Shown here in pieces: positions 21,185 through 25,566 of a stretch of 25,566 bases of DNA; position 1 is the first letter of the stretch; the number at the start of each line of letters is the position of its first letter. The notes under the pieces were generated by a model, which did no database searches, was not told the origin of the DNA, and saw nothing but the letters and a program-made list of their open reading frames with translations. The stretch is from Diplocarpon mali (taxonomy: Eukaryota > Ascomycota > Leotiomycetes > Helotiales > Drepanopezizaceae), in assembly GCA_024741835.1 (NCBI GenBank), contig JAENRP010000484.1, positions 1 through 25,566 on the forward strand, read 5' to 3'. The position numbers were made by a program, and so were the translations under genes.

Positions 21185-22453
21185 CTATTTATATAATATT
21201 ATATAAGAATATCCTTTTATACCTTTAGGATCGATTCGAAATAACCCTGCGTTGAATCGAGATTGCAAAACCTTAAAACGCCGTACTCCTAGGTAATTGC
21301 ACCAGTTGAGGGTGCGGCTATTATAAAGATAGTCGAACTTCCGATCGGAGAGTTGCTTTAGCAAGGACACTTTTACCTTATCCTAAAGCGCCTTATATTA
21401 GTTGTTAATCGACTTCTCTAGTTTAAAAGCTAGTCTATAGAAGTCGGCCTAAAAGGCTATAAAAGGGGTATTTCCCTATTTAAGCTTTATCTAATTATCT
21501 TTAGCTATCTATCGCTTTATTTCTTTACTAACTCTATAGGCCCTTTATAAGATTTGGAATAGCTGCGCAGCTGTCTCGATTTGTTTAATAGATCCTTTTA
21601 TAAGCCGATCTTAGATTAAGCTTTAGGCGTCCTTTATTATTAAACTAATAGTATATATTAAGGCGACCGATTTATTAAAGAACTCTATATAATTAACCTT
21701 CATTTTCTATTATATATTAAAGATCTAGTCTTTAACCTTTATATCTCCTTTGCTTAAAAAGAGGTTTAGATCTTTGATCTTTGCTAAATGGACTTAGCGA
21801 TTAAGTTCAAGGGTTCGACTCTATCCTCTAAAGTTAAGGGTATTAGAATAGGGTTCCTATTCGATAGGCTATTTAAGCTAAGCAGTAGGAGGATCTCTAT
21901 AAGGATTTTTAAAGAGAGGTCGGCTTTATAAAGTAGGGATAGCCGGCTAGCTAGCTGAGTTTATATATTATTATTCTTCTATTAAGTTCTTCTAATACGC
22001 GCTAGTCTCTTAGGTTGTTTTAAGCTCTTCTTATAATTGCGCAATTATAGGTACAGTCGCTTCCTTTATTCTTTAAATATAATTATAAAAACTTTAAACT
22101 ATTAAATCTTATTATTTAATATATTAATAGTAGTATTCTATTAGGTATTCCTCTATTGCTAATCGATCCTTATATATAGTAGATCTCTTACCTGCTTTGG
22201 TTTAAAACTTTAATAATATAAAGAAGTCGTCTCTTTTAGCCTTTATATTAGTATAAGAGATAGGTTAGATTAAGGCTTTTTATTTAAAGGAGGTCGATAT
22301 ATCTTCTATATTATATAAGGTTCGTTTTAAAGAGGGGGCTAGTCAAGGCTTACTAGTAGAGTCGGCTAGTATAAGAGATTCATTATCTATAGGATTTTAA
22401 GGGGTATCCTCTCTAATTAAAAGGTTGCTTAACTTAAGAGGTACTAGCGTCAT
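21185..22453 (-). pseudogene. Gypsy-type gag remnant upstream of Gypsy-B
   Basis: One frame runs from ATG at 22453 (MTLVPLKLSNLLIREDTP) to TAG at 21185-21187, 423 codons, with Q/W/R codons turned to stops and no net indel. A helical N-terminal part is followed by AQL-stop-EELKTT-stop-ETSAY. The central region has KIKDLNLFLSKGDIKVKD and KMKVNYIEFFNKSVALIYTI (about 21790-21670). The capsid core is IETAAQLFQIL-stop-RAYRVSKEIKR and GNTPFIAF-stop-ADFYRLAFKLEKS (about 21580-21420). The final 61 codons (MSLLKQLSDRKFDYLYNS... from 21370) are stop-free. This matches fungal Gypsy Gag in which such a core precedes a zinc knuckle, but no knuckle follows directly. It may belong to a separate, truncated element or be the N-terminal half of a long double-capsid gag. 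Confidence 0.72.
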
Positions 22454-22959
22454 TATCTTAGGATTGATTTTCCTAAAGTAAGAGGTCCTCTTATAACGTT
22501 TTCGTCCTATTAAAGGCTATAGTTAGGAAATGCCTTAACTTATAGATTTTATAATTTCTTTTAAAGTTAGCTAAGAGCTATTGACTATTAATAGTTGTTT
22601 TAACTAAGTCTACTAGCTCTTCTTTTAATTATTAAGTTTAAGAAGGGACCGAATGTTAAGGCCGTTCTTTAGGTTGCTTCTGCGTATTATAGGAGTCGGT
22701 CGGAAGAAGGGTCTTTAAAGGGGTACTAGTCCTCTGCTAAGTATATTATATTACTTTATAAGGCTAGAGGGGGTATAAGCTTTAAATTATATAATAGTAG
22801 AAGCAAGGCATAAGTCGATAAAGTCACTAAGATTAAGGCTGCTAAATCGTATAGAATTTAAAGCTAAGGAGTAGGTATAAAGTAGCAAACCTCTCCCTTA
22901 ATATGCCTCCTTAGCCTAAGACCTAGAAAGGTCGATCTCTACCAACTACTTATATTCTG
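22454..22959. other. Region between the gag remnant and the Copia-2 fragment, nothing recognised
   Basis: No frame carries a recognisable domain. It may hold the 5' LTR/leader of the gag-bearing element and the lost end of the Copia-2 RNase H. It is slightly less AT-rich than the rest. Confidence 0.4.
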
Positions 22960-23571
22960 CCTATTAAAGGAAAGGTATAACTATAAGATATTGCATCTAC
23001 TATATTAGTCGCAGGTGCTTTGATAGTTCCTTAATACGACTGTGATACTATGCTAATTAGCCGATAATATAAGAGATATCTGGCCTTATAAGGTTCAAGG
23101 GGTATATAACGCTTCCTATAATCTACTAATAGAGTAAGATATTATCAAGTTATAGTAGCTCGTTAGTATAAGCTTTATCTATACCTAGTTTCCTTAATAC
23201 TATACTAGCTAAGGCTAATAGGTTGTTCCCTTTGCAATTAGCTATTTTAAATCTATTAAGAATCTTCTTAATATAGTCTATTTAGTAGATTTGTAGCGTT
23301 CTAGCCTTGCGATCTTATTTAACTTATATTTTAATAAAGGTGCTAATTGGCCTTAGGTCTTTTCCTTTCTAAGTATTAAGAATCTTCTTTTTAAAGTAAT
23401 CGCAATCTTATTATTTTCTAATAATTAGTATATTATTTATAAAGACTAATATATACGCAGTTGTATTATTAGCTTGATTTTCTTATATAAATAGATTTGG
23501 ATCTACTTTAGCGCTTTATAAGCCAGCCTTCTCTATTTCATCTTTGACTAATAGCCACTATTCTTAAGGTG
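22960..23571 (-). pseudogene. Copia-2: fragment of a Copia reverse transcriptase and RNase H
   Basis: The - strand reads KDEIEKAGL-stop-SAKVDPNLFI, then TAYILVFINNILII at about 23460-23420 (YVDDILI with both catalytic D codons changed to N). It continues with DYIKKILNRFKIANCKGNN, and SVIYPLNLIRPDISYIIG-stop-LA-stop-YHSR at about 23110-23030, a classic Copia motif (TRPDISYAVSRLAQY) at the RT/RNase H junction. The upstream part is cut at 23571 by the Copia-3 LTR, so Copia-3 inserted into this RT. The downstream part fades near 22960. It is on the opposite strand to Copia-1 and Copia-3. Confidence 0.82.
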
Positions 23572-23763
23572 TATTGAGATGGGTGATACAGCTATTACTC
23601 TGATGTATTATCATATGACCCTACTGCTTAATTAGTAGGATATTGATACGTATATAGCTATAGGAAAGAAAGGGGTAACCTTCCTTCCCTAACTCTTATT
23701 AATATATCGACTATCGACCTTTAGAAGCCTTTTTAACCTACTGCGCCGACTTACTTAAGCTTA
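23572..23763 (+). repeat. 5' LTR of Copia-3 (192 bp)
   Basis: It has the same length as 3888-4079, with about 89 percent identity by hand count. It starts TATTGAGATG and retains more TG/CA than the Copia-1 copy (for example GATGGGTGATACAGC), so it is less RIP-altered in its first 60 bp. It interrupts the Copia-2 RT frame at its left edge. Confidence 0.85.
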
Positions 23764-23764
23764 A

Positions 23765-23780
23765 TAGGTTATAAGTCCTA
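23765..23780 (+). other. Possible primer-binding site of Copia-3
   Basis: ATAGGTTATAAGTCCT lies directly after the LTR, where minus-strand priming occurs. Position is the only support; no tRNA was matched. Confidence 0.3.
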
Positions 23781-23883
23781 GCTAGACCGATAATAGATTA
23801 TTAACTTCCTTTAGAAAGCACTTGCGCTGCAACTATTAGTAGGAAGTTGAATAAGACTTATAATAAAAGGCGAGCAATCGGCG

Positions 23884-24066
23884 AATAGGAGGTATAATTC
23901 CCTATTTAGCCAACCTATATTATAAGAGTTATAATTCCTTACTCTATAACCCTTTGGTATTATAAGAGGTATGATTCCTTACTTTACTATATTTCGTAAG
24001 AGGTATAACTCCTTATATTATAGTTTAAAAAACCCTTTTCGATAAGAGGACTTCTTCCTTATTTAA
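23884..24066 (+). repeat. Short repeats in the Copia-3 leader
   Basis: Five units of the type AAGAGGTATAAYTCCTTA occur with starts near 23886, 23924, 23964, 23998 and 24044 (spacings about 38, 40, 34 and 46). A sixth, weaker one is near 24109. Each unit is an imperfect inverted repeat (AAGRGG against CCTT). They lie between the LTR and gag, where packaging or translation signals of retrotransposons usually sit. Confidence 0.55.
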
Positions 24067-24171
24067 TACTTTTATAATACTTGCTATTTAATCATTTCGA
24101 CTTTTCGATAGGAGGAGTGCCCTTAATTATTTAATTTATTTGATTTTAATGCAATTCTATTCGAAACGGTA

Positions 24172-25566
24172 ATGACTTCTGATTCCGATCGAAATACTAG
24201 ACCTAGAGACCTCTAACTCTCTTAAAAGAATTAGCAATAATAGTTCGACGATTTAAAGCTTTACTTTAAAAGTAAAGGCATTAAAATAGCAATTCAAAAG
24301 ACACTTATTAAATATGCGAGAATAGCCCCTTATACTCCTTTTACTAATTCGTTTGCTTCTACTTTAATAGCTAATATAACTGCTAAGGATTTATTAAATA
24401 TACTAAATAAGCTTAGCTTAAGAGCTTTAGTAGATAATAATTAAGAATCCTAAAGGTAGATTTTAAATATAGAAAAGGAGAAGGAGTATAAGCTAGCCTT
24501 AGCTAAATGCAAGCTTAAGATTAATAGAGGTTTAAGCAATAAAGACTAAGATTTTATTTAATTTATAATAATACAAAGATAAGATAGGATACTTTAAAGG
24601 TAAAATACTTTTAAATAACTGCCTTTAATACTTAGTATCTACTATAGTAGATCACTTTATTTTAATATAGAAAAGATAAAGATAATAAGGATATAGATAT
24701 AAATATAGACTTTGCCTAATTTATACTATATAAAGCGAAAAGGAGAGTAAGAGCTACAGATCCTAGGATAGTTATAACTTTTAAAGAAACTCAGCTTTTT
24801 AATTTCCTATTTAATAGCCTTCCTCTTAAGTTCGCTATTATAAAACAATCTCTTCTTATCTAACCTAACCTTAAGATTTATAAGAAGATCGACCTCTTTT
24901 GAACTATTAAGTAAGACCTTAAAGGACGCTCTAAATTGGCAAATACCGCATTATAAGGTAACGATAAGCCTAAGAAGAGGAAGGAGCGCAAGATAAGCCC
25001 TTAAGCTTATTAAGGATACTACTTCTATAATAGTACTTATAATATTACTAATTATAAAGTTAAAAGGCAATTGATTAATATAGTCGCTAGCTTTAATATT
25101 AAGAAGCAATTAAAGCAAAAGTTAAAAAGTAAACTGCCCTTATCCTATTAAAGGCCGCAACTATTAAGGAAAGGCAAAGGAAAAGGCTATTTAGCTAAAA
25201 CTTTAATAAATACCTCTAATAATAATAGTAGGTTATTTAAACCTAAATCCACTTCTAATAATTTAAATAATAATTATAATAAAGATGCTTATATCTTAAA
25301 AGCCGATCTTTATAAGATCCTTAAATCCAACTAGTATAATAATACTAATTATATAGCATATATAATTAATAAATCCTACCTATTTAAAGGCCTGCTTATT
25401 AAAATAAAAAGGCGCTTTATTAAGGTTAGTAATAAAAGGTTATATATAGACTCGATAGGTATAATAAAGATAAATATCATTAGTATTTCTTTCCTTTTAT
25501 AAAATGTTCTCCTTATGCCTAATTTAAGTATTAATCTTTTATTTAATTATAAGATCTATATAAAGT
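24172..25566 (+). pseudogene. Copia-3 gag and start of pol, 3' end outside the window
   Basis: ATG at 24172 opens MTSDSDRNTRPRD. The first frame reads to about 24560 (KEKEYKLALAKCKLKINRG). The next part lies in a frame offset by one base from about 24590, so an indel lies between. Gag reads KAKRRVRATDPRIVITFKET, FNFLFNSLPLKF and RKISP, then a knuckle-like GYYFYNSTYNITNYK at 25014-25058 in which all expected C and H positions are Y. The pol start reads RRFIKVSNKRLYIDSIGIIKI and NVLLMPNLSINLLFNYKI (about 25410-25555), which matches the Copia protease/pre-integrase motif NVLYVPNLSxNLLSV. The retropepsin aspartate could not be assigned with confidence. Confidence 0.78.

Larger units (their letters stand above)
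23572..25566 (+). mobile_element. Copia-3: 5' part of a Copia element, truncated by the window end
   Basis: A 5' LTR is followed by a repeat-bearing leader, gag and the start of pol. The LTR is shared with Copia-1, which points to one family in the same orientation. The sequence ends at the stage of pol that lies just upstream of where the window's left edge begins in Copia-1, so the two partial copies hardly overlap apart from the LTR. Confidence 0.85.

Noticed and set aside
21230..21360. Possible tRNA, because of the GATTCGAAAT-like and TTCC-rich local sequence
   Set aside because: No cloverleaf with acceptor, anticodon and T arms in register could be drawn, and the gag frame runs through it.

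Overview
The window looks like a block of a filamentous ascomycete (Pezizomycotina) genome that is made of dead transposable elements and heavily altered by repeat-induced point mutation (RIP). The DNA is very AT-rich, CpA and TpG are scarce, TpA is everywhere, and no gene is intact. Yet reading frames can be followed for kilobases if TAA, TAG and TGA are read as mutated CAA, CAG, CGA or TGG. Decay has been almost entirely by C-to-T and G-to-A changes, with very few indels. No host gene, tRNA or rRNA was found.

Layout. 1-4079: 3' part of a Ty1/Copia element on the + strand (Copia-1: pre-integrase, integrase, reverse transcriptase, RNase H), its 3' non-coding region and a 192-bp LTR (3888-4079). 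4090-4495 (-): decayed frame of unknown function (ORF C). 4570-5017: low-complexity AT-rich DNA. 5018-8422 (-): one 1,135-codon frame of unknown function (ORF B) without a single net indel. 8780-15408 (-): Gypsy element (Gypsy-A) with gag, retropepsin, RT, RNase H and integrase. 16050-20710 (-): second, unrelated Gypsy element (Gypsy-B) with a CCHC gag, protease, RT, RNase H and integrase. 21185-22453 (-): another Gypsy-type gag, in the same frame as the Gypsy-B gag. 22960-23571 (-): Copia RT/RNase H fragment (Copia-2). 23572-25566 (+): second copy of the 192-bp LTR followed by leader, gag and the start of pol of Copia-3, cut by the window edge. The two same-orientation LTR copies enclose the 19.5-kb block of nested elements.

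The most unusual content is a 23-bp imperfect palindrome (arms ACTYNYRRGYC around one central base). I counted 21 copies. Nine form an array inside the Copia-1 pol frame (64-485), with every spacing a multiple of three. Three lie in the Copia-1 3' region. Three are inside ORF B, and six are inside or at the ends of Gypsy-A coding regions. Seventeen of the 18 copies in coding frames are in well-supported frames: all nine array copies, three in ORF B and four in Gypsy-A use one codon phase, and two in Gypsy-A use a second phase. None was seen after 15.33 kb. This resembles a family of tiny palindromic elements that spread into coding sequence without closing the frame, comparable in logic to the Rickettsia palindromic elements. 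That interpretation is inference.

All domain calls come from reading translated residues by eye. No database search was possible.
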